From contig DKVF01000001.1 of NCBI GenBank assembly GCA_002491065.1, positions 1-22,832 of the forward strand: a stretch of DNA of 22,832 nucleotides, given 5' to 3'. This DNA comes from Peptococcaceae bacterium UBA7185. Lineage in GTDB: Bacteria > Bacillota > Peptococcia > Peptococcales > Peptococcaceae. Both the position numbers and the translations under genes were made by a program. Positions 7,666 to 15,095 of this stretch are shown piece by piece; within the stretch, counting starts at the first letter, position 1; every line of letters begins with the position of its first letter. Below the pieces are notes generated by a model. That model ran no database searches. It was not told the origin of the DNA and saw only the letters and a list, made by a program, of their open reading frames with translations.

Positions 7666-9669
7666 CTATTCTATAATTTGATATACTGGCGCGCCCTCGC
7701 ACTGTGCGGGCATTCTTACACCCAACAGTGTAGCGATAGTCGGCGCGATATCGCATTCCCGAATGACACGATCCGTATAGCCTTTCTTTAATCCTGCACC
7801 AGCTGATACGAAAATCGGTGACAACGAAGAATCGCAGCAAGCTTTAGCGGTGGACAGCGCATCGGCATGTACACGGTTGTTGCCTTCCTTCAGGAAAAAC
7901 ACCAGATCACCGCACTCCGGACCATTCATGCCCAGCAGCACAGCATCCCGATTGCGCAGCACTAGGCTCACAATGCGGCTGTTGGTGCGTGGATCGCGAT
8001 AGCCGTATAATGCGTCAATAATTTCATCTTCCACCTTGTATTTGTCCTCAGGTTCTACGATACCATGGGCATCTCTGCCTTTCAGGTTAATCCAGATATG
8101 GTCGCCACGAACAGCCAATGCTTTGGTATGTTCCCAATCAATTTCCCGCAAATCGTTACCTGCTTCATCCTTCTTCACAGCAGTAAAGCCCAATTCTTCC
8201 ATCACACGCACGCTGACGCCGCCCGGATCACCCAACAGTGGCGGAACATCCTCCCGCACCAGAAGTCCATGGTCAGAAACTATCATCAAGGTCCAATCCT
8301 TTTCCAGCAGATGGACGAAAGAACCAATATATTCATCTGCATCCATATAACATTTTTCAATTAATGCTTCATAGTCAGCAGGTACATTGTGGTCTGTTTC
8401 GTGGGCATCATGTGCATAGTGCCAGAAGATATGCCCCTGCGCGTCAATCATATGCAGATGGGAGAAGATGACCTCTATGCCCTGCTGTTCAATCATATAA
8501 TTCAGCGCATTCGCCTGCCAATGCATGTAGTTTCTCCATACTGGCTGCAGCAATTCAGTAGAAAATTCATAATTCTTTCCGCCCAACTGGGTAAATGGCG
8601 GCACATAACCCACATTCTGAATAACGTCCTGATATAGGCTCTGCGGGTGCCATCTGTTGCTGTTGTGAACATCGTAAGCGGTACTGGTCCACATCCGCAC
8701 CTGAGAACCGTCCTTGGCAATCTCCAGAGCCTTGAAGGAGCGGGTTACGTCTACGTTATTGCCGTCGACATTTACTTTGTCCAGCGTATTCATCACCAGT
8801 TCGCCCTGCTTCATGGTGGCATAGGGCTGTTCTTCTTTTTTGCTCAAATATACAGCAACTGTGTCATACTCTCCCTGCTGGTTTTTCAAAATCAACGCAG
8901 GCCGTCTGGTCAGTCCGCCGGAAGTTACGATGGTAAATTCCAGAGCGCCTTCCGGAGCATTGGACCAACCCTGTGCTTCTTTAATTGGAGAATTAATCAA
9001 ATCGAAAGGCGGCGTGTCCAAACCAACTTCACCTTGTGCGTGGGACAATTCCACATTTTGCAGCTGGTTCATCTTATGACGATTCAAGCGGCCGCTAGCC
9101 AAAGCATCATCATTTTCTTCTTCCAATTCTTCAATGACGCATCCGGCGCCGGTTTTATTGATAAATTTCGGACGGTATAACACTTCTTTAAAATCCTTGC
9201 TGGCAATGATATATTTTTCAAAATCCACATTGGCGCTGCTCATCTGTACTGCTGCCGGCTGTGCGCCGTCTACCACATACAGATTGGGGCTGTCGGAAGA
9301 AGCCGGCCAGGAAGAACCGGGCCAATGCCATACCAATGTTTTTTTACCGGCTTCGGCTGTGACATTCCACAGCTGCTCTGCTTTACACATTCTGGAGTCC
9401 AGATTATAGATGATGGTGTCCAGATTATCCGGATCCTGATTCCAGAAGCAGGTGATACCGTGCGTTCCCGGATTGGCGCCGGTTGCCAGCGTGGTCCACA
9501 TCGGCGGTGTTACTGTTGGGTGTCCGCCCAGCATAACCAGATCTTCCCGGCAAGCTCCCGCTTCCACTAGTTTTTTCACATTTGGCATTTTCCCCTGATC
9601 CATATATTTTTTGGTCAAGCTCGGGTCCATGCCGTCAAGTCCAATGACAAATACTTTACTGCTAGACAT
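7666..9669 (-). CDS. Alkaline-phosphatase-superfamily hydrolase (type I phosphodiesterase/nucleotide pyrophosphatase-like)
   Basis: This 667-aa protein has the metal-binding pattern of the nucleotide pyrophosphatase/phosphodiesterase branch. Asp12 lies in VIGLDGMD, the likely nucleophile Thr54 in HPTVTPPMW, Asp409 and His413 in HMIDAQGH, and Asp466-His467 in VSDHGLL. A late His sits near residue 604 (RVHADALST). The family cleaves phosphoesters or phosphodiesters with two bound metals. The segment from about 80 to 380 is an inserted cap that would set specificity. No signal peptide or membrane span is seen, so it should act in the cytoplasm, which is unusual for enzymes scavenging external substrates and fits a partner importer. 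GAGGAGG precedes the ATG. It shares a promoter operator with the downstream transporter gene. The substrate is unknown. Confidence 0.85.
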   Translation of the reverse strand: MSSSKVFVIGLDGMDPSLTKKYMDQGKMPNVKKLVEAGACREDLVMLGGHPTVTPPMWTTLATGANPGTHGITCFWNQDPDNLDTIIYNLDSRMCKAEQLWNVTAEAGKKTLVWHWPGSSWPASSDSPNLYVVDGAQPAAVQMSSANVDFEKYIIASKDFKEVLYRPKFINKTGAGCVIEELEEENDDALASGRLNRHKMNQLQNVELSHAQGEVGLDTPPFDLINSPIKEAQGWSNAPEGALEFTIVTSGGLTRRPALILKNQQGEYDTVAVYLSKKEEQPYATMKQGELVMNTLDKVNVDGNNVDVTRSFKALEIAKDGSQVRMWTSTAYDVHNSNRWHPQSLYQDVIQNVGYVPPFTQLGGKNYEFSTELLQPVWRNYMHWQANALNYMIEQQGIEVIFSHLHMIDAQGHIFWHYAHDAHETDHNVPADYEALIEKCYMDADEYIGSFVHLLEKDWTLMIVSDHGLLVREDVPPLLGDPGGVSVRVMEELGFTAVKKDEAGNDLREIDWEHTKALAVRGDHIWINLKGRDAHGIVEPEDKYKVEDEIIDALYGYRDPRTNSRIVSLVLRNRDAVLLGMNGPECGDLVFFLKEGNNRVHADALSTAKACCDSSLSPIFVSAGAGLKKGYTDRVIRECDIAPTIATLLGVRMPAQCEGAPVYQIIE

Positions 9670-9764
9670 AAAAATTCCTCCTCAATACTGAAAAATTTCT
9701 TTACAAGAAAATTACTGTTACCTTCTTCTAGCTTATCAACTTTAGAGTTCTTTTTGATATTGCT

Positions 9765-9805
9765 ATTATAAGCTGTATCAATCTTTGGGAATGTTGCCTG
9801 CAACA
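9765..9805 (-). promoter_or_regulatory. Hydrolase promoter with Crp/Fnr-type operator at about -40
   Basis: On the - strand, the perfect inverted repeat TGTTGCAGGCAACA (9805-9792) is followed after 21 nt by TATAAT (9770-9765). A start near 9758 puts the palindrome centre at about -40.5. The flank AAAAGT before it also matches the transporter operator. No consensus -35 is present. A weaker look-alike (TTGTGCAGCAAC, 9875-9864) lies about 70 bp further upstream. Confidence 0.65.
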
Positions 9806-9926
9806 ACTTTTCTTAAATTTTTCAGCAATTCGGAAAAAATTCATAGCTGCCTGTCAAAATTAAGTTGCTGCACAATGTAATTCGTCAAAAGGATGAGAGT
9901 TGTGCTGCTATATGTGAAATGCGGCA

Positions 9927-9991
9927 AAATAAACATACCCCGCGAAAAATTTGTGCCGCAAAGCACGGATTTTCGCGGGGTATGTTTATTT
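9927..9991. terminator. Long perfect hairpin, likely bidirectional terminator
   Basis: Two 22-bp arms (9927-9948 and 9970-9991) are perfect reverse complements around a 21-nt loop that itself contains a GTGC/GCAC mini-stem. The arms begin AT-rich (AAATAAAC) and end with the GC-rich core CCCCGCG, so T-rich tracts follow on either strand. It lies about 55 nt past the stop of the broken lipoprotein gene, whose transcript it probably ends, and shields the hydrolase promoter. I see nothing else between 9806 and 10047 apart from the weak operator look-alike at 9864-9875. Confidence 0.7.
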
Positions 9992-10047
9992 AAAAAGGGT
10001 AAAGAGAGGTATTTATGGTAAGCAGCTTTTTAACACGAATGTGCATG

Positions 10048-11024
10048 CTACTTTTTATGGGTCAGCGGGATTTCTTCTGTTGTTTCCCCTGCAGTAATAA
10101 CTGCTGTGAGAGACAGCGGGGTTTCCCAGCTTTCACCCACAAATTCTTTTTTGGAGCCCAGATCAAGTTCTAAAACATCTGAATCGATTCCTTCGATAGA
10201 AAGGTTGGCGTTCATGACGGGAGCAGTTCCTTTTATTACGATAGAGAGCATGTTTCCCCGATACTGCTGCACGAGTTCTTCTGACAATTTCAGAGAAGCA
10301 TGATAGTTGCGATACTGTTCATAAAAAACAGCATTTTCCGCAACCAACGGAGTCTGATAGCTTTCACAGACCAATTCCAGCGCAAAGTGTTCACTTTCCC
10401 CAGATAAAACATCCTGTTGCAAACCGTTGATGTCATATAAAAAAGCTTCCTGAATTGTTTCCAAAGCGGCATCGGGGACCTTGCCGCTTTGAGGAATATA
10501 ATAAGCCAGAATATTTTTTGCGCTCCATTGCGATGCCAGATTATATTCCAATAAATCTGCAGAGGACAGGAGCTTTTCTGTCGCAGGTGCAAGTTCCTCC
10601 TGGGATGGAGGCCAGTGTATTTCTCTGGCAGTCGCATTTCTGTTTAAGTAATCGTTTCCAAAGTCATGGAGCAGAAGCAAACTGTTTTCTTCTACCTGAT
10701 AAAACTCGATTTCATTGGGCAGCGTATCCGCTTTTTGGATTGTCAAATCCTTGGATTCTAACAGCGTGATGATATCATCCACAGTTAATTGCTCCTTTGT
10801 TTGCAAATCCGCAGAGGTTGCGTGATGATATCATCCACAGTTAATTGCTCCTTTGTTTGCAAATCCGCAGAGGCTGCGTGATGGTTGCAGCCGCAGAGCA
10901 CACTGGTCAAAAGCAACGTGAAACATAGAATCACACCTATTTTTTTCATCGGGCTCACGCCCACAGAGCAGAGGCATCCAATCCGGTGAATAACATTGAT
11001 ATTTTTAAAAAGGTTCTTTTTCAT
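10048..11024 (-). pseudogene. Lipoprotein gene frameshifted by a 56-bp tandem duplication
   Basis: The N-terminal part encodes a lipoprotein signal (MKKIGVILCFTLLLTSVLCG followed by the acceptor Cys) and reads on to VDDIIT. It then shifts frame and stops at 10785. The rest of the protein, including the same QTKEQLTVDDIIT segment followed by LLESKDLTIQKADTLPN, lies in another frame down to the TAG at 10048. Removing one 56-bp copy rejoins the two parts exactly: 281 aa from ATG 10949, or 306 aa from ATG 11024. The ATG at 11024 has the better ribosome binding site (AAAGGGG), while the one at 10949 gives a normal-length signal peptide. I recognise no family in the mature domain. Function unknown. 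Confidence 0.8.
10764..10875. repeat. 56-bp tandem duplication, two copies
   Basis: Positions 10764-10819 and 10820-10875 are identical except for one base near the end (GTT at 10817-10819 versus GCT at 10873-10875). The octamer GCGTGATG starts both copies and occurs a third time at 10876-10883. This looks like the short direct repeat at which slippage or recombination created the duplication. As 56 is not a multiple of three, the enclosing gene loses its frame. Confidence 0.95.
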
Positions 11025-11087
11025 AGTATGCTACCCCTTTCGATATAAGGTTGTCTGGTGGATTTTTAGACAACTCCCATTGCAATC

Positions 11088-11116
11088 ACTCTATCAGATT
11101 TATCCTGCCTTTGCAA
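11088..11116 (-). promoter_or_regulatory. Candidate promoter of the lipoprotein pseudogene
   Basis: On the - strand TTGCAA (11116-11111), a 17-bp spacer and TAGAGT (11093-11088) resemble a sigma-A promoter. Downstream, in the leader, a 7-bp inverted repeat GTTGTCT/AGACAAC (11050-11056 and 11068-11074) could be an operator or small leader hairpin. The evidence is sequence shape only. Confidence 0.35.
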
Positions 11117-11185
11117 GAAAAACGTCCCTAACAGGAAAAATTCATTTCTAGCGATTGCTCAGTATTCCTTGATGGATGCTGTGGC

Positions 11186-11371
11186 TCATTTTTTCATTTT
11201 TAAATAAGAGATTAATACATCAAATAGAAAAAGTAGTATCGTTAAATAAAAAACGATCATGAACAAGATTTCAGTACTTTTGTGAAATATAATGAGATTA
11301 CCTAATATTATTATGATACACAATGAAGTAACTTTTGAAAAAAATTTTCGTAGTAACTCTAACAGAAGCAT
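11186..11371 (-). CDS. Small membrane protein (about 61 aa) paired with the secreted protein gene
   Basis: This short hydrophobic protein has two likely membrane spans (about residues 16-33 and 37-57) and a basic C-terminus (YLKMKK). It starts 13 nt after the stop of the secreted-protein gene, and TATGGAG sits just before the ATG, so the two are probably co-translated. A GTG codon directly precedes the ATG. The pairing of a secreted protein with a tiny membrane protein resembles toxin-immunity or chaperone-type pairs, but no motif supports that. No family recognised. No terminator is obvious after it. Confidence 0.55.
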   Translation of the reverse strand: MLLLELLRKFFSKVTSLCIIIILGNLIIFHKSTEILFMIVFYLTILLFLFDVLISYLKMKK

Positions 11372-11384
11372 CACTCCATAAAAA

Positions 11385-12140
11385 TTAGTTTAAACAAATG
11401 CTGTTATTTGCATAAAAAAGCGTACTTGCTCCTACCGAACTTGAAGTAACGGATATTTGTATAATACCAGAAGGTTTCTTGTTATAATAAAGCGTTAATC
11501 CGCCAGACCATACGTGAGAAGGTTCATTATACGTATGCAAAAAAGTTGTAGCAGTATCTAGTTTTGTTGCAGATGTTTTTGGAATGACATAGACAACACC
11601 ATAGGCAACATTATTTGTAATCATTTTGGTATCATCAATATTGAAAGAGAAGATTCCTTTGCTTGTATTGTATTCGCGTGCATTGGCGTAGTCTCCTTCA
11701 TTATAACTATAATAAGATGCTTGATTTGTATCCCAGCCTATGGCCAGAATATCTTCTTTAGCAGGCTGATTTTCTTTAGCGAGAAAGGTAACTTGACCAT
11801 ATACTCTATAGAATGTATCCCCATATCTTTTAGCTGCATATGACGATAGACTAACATCACTTGAGCTAAAATAAGGAGAGATCCCATTAGCTTCAGGGAT
11901 GAATTCAATTCCTAATTCTTCTAAATTGCTTTGAATAGTGGAGCTACTTTCAGCAGAATTTTGTGCATTGGAGACGTAGTCAACAACAAATGCATCAAAT
12001 TCTCTATCAGACATATTTTGGATAATAGTAGCTTGTTCTGACAAAGGTTTTTCTTCTTCTGCAAATGCTGGCATACCTACACTCATAGCCATTGCAGCTG
12101 TTAAAACTGTTGCGATCATCTTTTTAAATCCTTTTTTCAT
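11385..12140 (-). CDS. Secreted protein of unknown function
   Basis: This protein of about 251 aa has a clear Sec signal: a basic start (MKKGFKKM), the hydrophobic core IATVLTAAMAMSVG, and a likely cleavage after MPAFA. The mature part has an acidic helical stretch (SEQATIIQNMSDREFDAFVV) and then a Ser/Thr/Tyr-rich region suggestive of beta structure. It contains no catalytic motif, anchor or LPxTG-type sorting signal that I can see. An upstream in-frame ATG exists at 12173, but GGGAAG is better placed for 12140, and that start gives a standard signal peptide. It is divergent from the agr-like locus and followed at once by a small membrane protein. It could be an exported effector or surface protein. 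The function is not known. Confidence 0.75.
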   Translation of the reverse strand: MKKGFKKMIATVLTAAMAMSVGMPAFAEEEKPLSEQATIIQNMSDREFDAFVVDYVSNAQNSAESSSTIQSNLEELGIEFIPEANGISPYFSSSDVSLSSYAAKRYGDTFYRVYGQVTFLAKENQPAKEDILAIGWDTNQASYYSYNEGDYANAREYNTSKGIFSFNIDDTKMITNNVAYGVVYVIPKTSATKLDTATTFLHTYNEPSHVWSGGLTLYYNKKPSGIIQISVTSSSVGASTLFYANNSICLN

Positions 12141-12401
12141 CGAAATCAACTTCCCGAAATATAAATTTTTCATTGTTGTTTTTCTGCTTGGCCTTGCGGA
12201 AATTTTTCAGAAAGTTTTCCTTGTTTTTATTATAGCAGGGATTCCCTTTTTTGCCTATAGGTTTTGCATAAAGTGCAGTTTGAGTGACATAAAAAGCATA
12301 TATGGGTATTTTTGTTGCATTTTTCTTAAACATTGTTTGTAGATTCGGTAAATTGTGTTAAAATATAGACACATTTTATCTTAACAAGGCGGTGGTCGCT
12401 T
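12141..12401. promoter_or_regulatory. Divergent intergenic region between secreted protein and agr-like response regulator
   Basis: For the - strand gene a perfect TATAAT lies at 12234-12229. Immediately upstream is the small inverted repeat AGGGATTCCCT (12237-12247), a possible operator, and there is no good -35. For the + strand regulator, TTGTAG (12337-12342), a 16-bp gap and TAAAAT (12359-12364) form a weak promoter, with AAGGCGGTGG (12386-12395) as ribosome binding site. No clear LytTR-type repeats were identified. A 69-codon frame here on the - strand does not look like a gene. Confidence 0.4.
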
Positions 12402-13168
12402 ATGAAAATTGCTGTGTGTGTGATGATCAGCCCAATCAGATTGCGGAAGTAAAGAGAATTTGGCAAATGTGCGTGGATGACAACTTTTACTATGAGCTCT
12501 CAGAATTTCGCTGTGCAGAGGATTTGCTGCAGGCATATGAAAACGGAATGATGTATGACTTATTGGTGCTTGACATTGAAATGGGTGCCATCTCCGGTAT
12601 GGAAGCGGCGAAAAAAATCCGCAGTGTCGATAAAAAGTGTAAGATTATTTTCATTACAGCTTTTGACCAGTATATGAGAGACGCCTTTGATGTATCTGCT
12701 ATTCATTATCTGGACAAGCCCATTGATGCGGAAAAATTGACAATGGTATTTCACAGGTGCATAAAAGAGTACAAAGAACAGTGCTATCCGATGATTTTTT
12801 TAGTTTATAAAAAGTACCATGGAAGTGACGGCGCTCCGGTTCAGGAGGAACGGGTGAAGGTCGACAGCTCGGATATTTTGTATTTTGAAAGCTATAATCG
12901 CCTGATCAATGTAAATTTGGTGTCTGGAGAAATGATTCAGACCAAGGGAAAGATAAGTGAGCTGGAGCAGGAGCTGCGCTCCAGAAACTTTATACGGATT
13001 CACAAAAGTTATCTGATTAATGTGCGCTATATCAAAAAAATTACCACAAAGACGGTGACCATTGGCAAAAACGGACAGGAAGTAACATTGGATGTTTCCA
13101 GAAAACAAAAGGAGTTGTTGGAGAAGGTTTTTATGGAGTATAAATTAGGGGTGTATAAAACATGCTGA
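12402..13168 (+). pseudogene. AgrA-type LytTR response regulator, out of frame with its best start
   Basis: The body encodes a receiver domain (acidic DDQP pair, phospho-acceptor Asp in LLVLDIEMGAISGMEAAKKI, conserved Lys in YLDKPID) and a C-terminal LytTR DNA-binding domain (DSSDILYFESYNRLI; RIHKSYLINVRYI). Ribosome binding site AAGGCGGTGG serves the ATG at 12402, whose frame begins MKIAVC, exactly the family start. One extra GT in a TGTGTGTGTG tract then throws it off, and it stops at 12450-12452 after 16 codons. Removing two bases restores a 254-aa protein. The downstream frame can be entered at a GTG (12392), giving MVAYENCCVCDDQP with an altered first strand and a ribosome binding site that is too close. 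The stop overlaps the kinase start. So it is either a recent frameshift, a phase switch, or a product made from the poor GTG. Confidence 0.75.
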
Positions 13169-14454
13169 AGCTGATTGTAGATCTTGTGGGAGTGGCTATC
13201 GAGATTGGTCTTTTGCGGTACATTTATAAAACCTTTTTTCCTAAATGCAGGGTAAGCGAAAGGCAGGAATGGCTTGTATATGGAATATTGGCAGTGTTTG
13301 CGCTCATCCTTTCCCATTTGGAAATAACTGCTCAGCAAAGAATGCTCCTTTCGCTATGTATAGACACGGTTCCTGTGTTGCTGTATAGAGAAAAGTGGAT
13401 TATAAAGGCTTTTGTAGGAGCGTTATTTTTTGCAGTACAAGTCAGTTGTGAACTGTTTGCATGGGCTTTTCTAGCACTTGTCAGTGGAAATGTAGCAGAA
13501 GCTTTGGACGGACATTCCATTACAAATTATGTTCAGGGCGTATTTTTGTCGAAATCATTGGCAGGGGCTATTCTTTATGTGCTTGCCGGACTGAGCAAAC
13601 ACAATGAATATCGTGGGAAAAAGCTGCTGCTGTGTACTTATATGCTGTTTCCTCTTGTGACAACCCTTTGTCTCAATCAAGTAGCTTCCGCGGCAGAATT
13701 GCTGCAGAATGAGGAAGCGCATATAAGTTTTTTGTTGATTGCGTTTTTTATGATTGGAGCGAATATCGCAATTTTTTATTTATTTGACAAACAAATGCAG
13801 GCGGAGAAGGAATGCTGGGAGTATCAGATGGTGGCGCTGCGGGAGCGGATGCAGGGGGAATATTACAATGCCTTAGTCAACCGCGACCTGGAAGTGAGCA
13901 AACTGTACCATGATATGAAGAATCATATGGCATTTTTGAAATACCGGGCCGATGAAGAGGATTTGGCCGGTGTGCAGTCCTATCTGGAAATGTTATCAGA
14001 TTCTTTTGTTGTAGAAAAAGTGCATTTCACAAACCAGAGTACCATCAACGCGATATTGAATATGAAACGGGAGCAAGCCAGGGAAAAGCAGGCGGTATTG
14101 GATATTATGGTTCCGAAAATTTTTCCTTTGGTGAAAATCACGGACATGGATTTGGTAATCGTGCTTGCCAACTGTCTGGATAATGCGATAGAGGCGGTGG
14201 AAAAGCTGGAACAGGCAGAGCTGCGGAAAATACGGGTTGTCATATTGAACGATGAAGGGGGGATTTCCATTCTGGTGGAAAATCCCGTATCGGGAGAAGT
14301 AAATGTAGATGAACTGCGGACAACGAAAGCGGACAAGGAGAACCATGGCTTGGGCCTCAAGAATATAAAGAGCATTGTACAGAAATATGAGGGGAATTTT
14401 CAAATTGAAATAGAAAAGCAGATATTTCGGGTAAAAATATATTTGCCCAATTAA
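13162..14454 (+). CDS. AgrC-type GHKL sensor histidine kinase
   Basis: This 430-aa kinase has about six membrane spans in residues 1-215, the layout of receptors for cyclic peptide pheromones. A linker helix follows, then the phospho-acceptor motif LYHDMKNH with His250. The GHKL ATPase domain has the N-box NCLDNAIEA (Asn337) and the G-box GLGLKN (396-401). All catalytic motifs appear intact. Its ATG overlaps the response-regulator stop (ATGCTGA), so the pair is translationally coupled. Downstream lies a truncated agrB, which points to a quorum-sensing peptide as the original ligand. With agrB broken, it might now sense only peptides from other cells. That is inference. Confidence 0.88.
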   Translation: MLKLIVDLVGVAIEIGLLRYIYKTFFPKCRVSERQEWLVYGILAVFALILSHLEITAQQRMLLSLCIDTVPVLLYREKWIIKAFVGALFFAVQVSCELFAWAFLALVSGNVAEALDGHSITNYVQGVFLSKSLAGAILYVLAGLSKHNEYRGKKLLLCTYMLFPLVTTLCLNQVASAAELLQNEEAHISFLLIAFFMIGANIAIFYLFDKQMQAEKECWEYQMVALRERMQGEYYNALVNRDLEVSKLYHDMKNHMAFLKYRADEEDLAGVQSYLEMLSDSFVVEKVHFTNQSTINAILNMKREQAREKQAVLDIMVPKIFPLVKITDMDLVIVLANCLDNAIEAVEKLEQAELRKIRVVILNDEGGISILVENPVSGEVNVDELRTTKADKENHGLGLKNIKSIVQKYEGNFQIEIEKQIFRVKIYLPN

Positions 14455-14514
14455 ATTTCACAGGATATGACGGCGGGATGGGAAGCTGGTATATCCTTTT
14501 TCATTTGAAAATAG

Positions 14515-14823
14515 CTGACCATAGGATTTGCAAGGGCAGGAGAACCCTTTGCGGCAGTGACGTTTATGGTGGTCGCCGCAAATCTGTTCATATTTATATT
14601 TGCGCCGGCTGATTCGGAGAATAAACGGTTTACCAAAAAAGAAAAGCGTCTTTACAGAAGAAACAGTTTGCTGTTTTTAGCCGGTATTGATTTGTTGTAT
14701 ATTGGCTGTTTGCTTGGTATTTGCATGGATTCGTTTTTCTCTGTGTTTTTTGCGGTATTGCAGTTGGCCGTTTCCGTGGCGATTGTAAAGCTGTTAGAAA
14801 GAAGAAGTAATAGTAAAGCATGA
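14515..14823 (+). pseudogene. AgrB C-terminal remnant
   Basis: An open stretch of about 102 codons (no proper start; a GTG at 14557 is possible) ends in a segment typical of AgrB. FIFIFAPADSENKRFTKKEK matches the conserved APVDSxNKP-type loop of this pheromone-processing membrane peptidase, followed by two membrane spans and a basic tail (LLERRSNSKA). AgrB is normally about 190-210 aa. The N-terminal part, with the catalytic Arg, His and Cys (the GYHAxxxxxC region), is absent, and stops in this frame at 14503-14514 separate it from the kinase gene 60 nt upstream. A deletion joining the kinase end to the middle of agrB is the simplest reading. The product, if made, could not process a pheromone. 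Confidence 0.65.
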
Positions 14824-14887
14824 TATGAAGTTTGGAAAAAGTCATAGCAGACTGAAAAGCAGGATCAGTTTGTTATGGCTTTTTTGT

Positions 14888-15004
14888 ATGTATGTTAGGG
14901 AAAAGGGGCAGCAAAGATGGATTGGGCAGCTAACGGAGAAGGTGGCTGAGCGCACTACTGCCGAGATTGCTTTTTATATTGTGTGGCATTCACAAGCTGA
15001 CAAA
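14888..15004 (+). other. Possible degenerate AgrD pheromone precursor
   Basis: After the agrB remnant, where agrD would be expected, one frame reads WIGQLTEKVAERTTAEIAFY followed by IVWHSQADKK. The amphipathic helix and the charged tail after a short hydrophobic core loosely recall AgrD. The core has no Cys or Ser for a (thio)lactone at the usual place. The best ribosome binding site (AAGGGG) serves an ATG at 14917 that is out of frame and stops after 10 codons. The frame does not end before the terminator hairpin. This is a weak resemblance only, and the stretch may be non-coding. Confidence 0.2.
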
Positions 15005-15064
15005 AAACAGACCTCCATAAGGCAGCGTTTTGATGTGATATGTTGTGCCTTGGGAGGTCTGTTT
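15005..15064. terminator. Hairpin terminator between the agr-like locus and the lipoprotein gene
   Basis: AAACAGACCTCC (15005-15016) pairs perfectly with GGAGGTCTGTTT (15053-15064). Inside it AAGGCA (15019-15024) pairs with TGCCTT (15046-15051), separated by a small internal loop. T-rich sequence follows on both strands (TTTAATTTT and TTTTTTG). It lies between convergent genes and probably ends both transcripts. Confidence 0.75.
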
Positions 15065-15095
15065 AATTTTGCTGTATTACTAAAAATGCTAGGTA

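Noticed and set aside
8036..9570. Several + strand frames over the hydrolase gene
   Set aside because: They are overlapping antisense shadows with no family features. The - strand gene has an intact catalytic set.
9864..9875. Third copy of the Crp/Fnr-like operator
   Set aside because: Only half-site similarity, asymmetric, and too far from the promoter. Kept as a note, not called.
10015..10182. Cys-rich frame of about 55 codons on the + strand with an AGAGAGG site upstream
   Set aside because: It is antisense to the 3' end of the lipoprotein pseudogene. Composition looks like a frame shadow, and no promoter is visible after the strong hairpin.
12124..12333. 69-codon frame on the - strand upstream of the secreted-protein gene
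   Set aside because: It is low complexity and Lys/Asn rich, and overlaps the predicted promoter and start of the secreted-protein gene.
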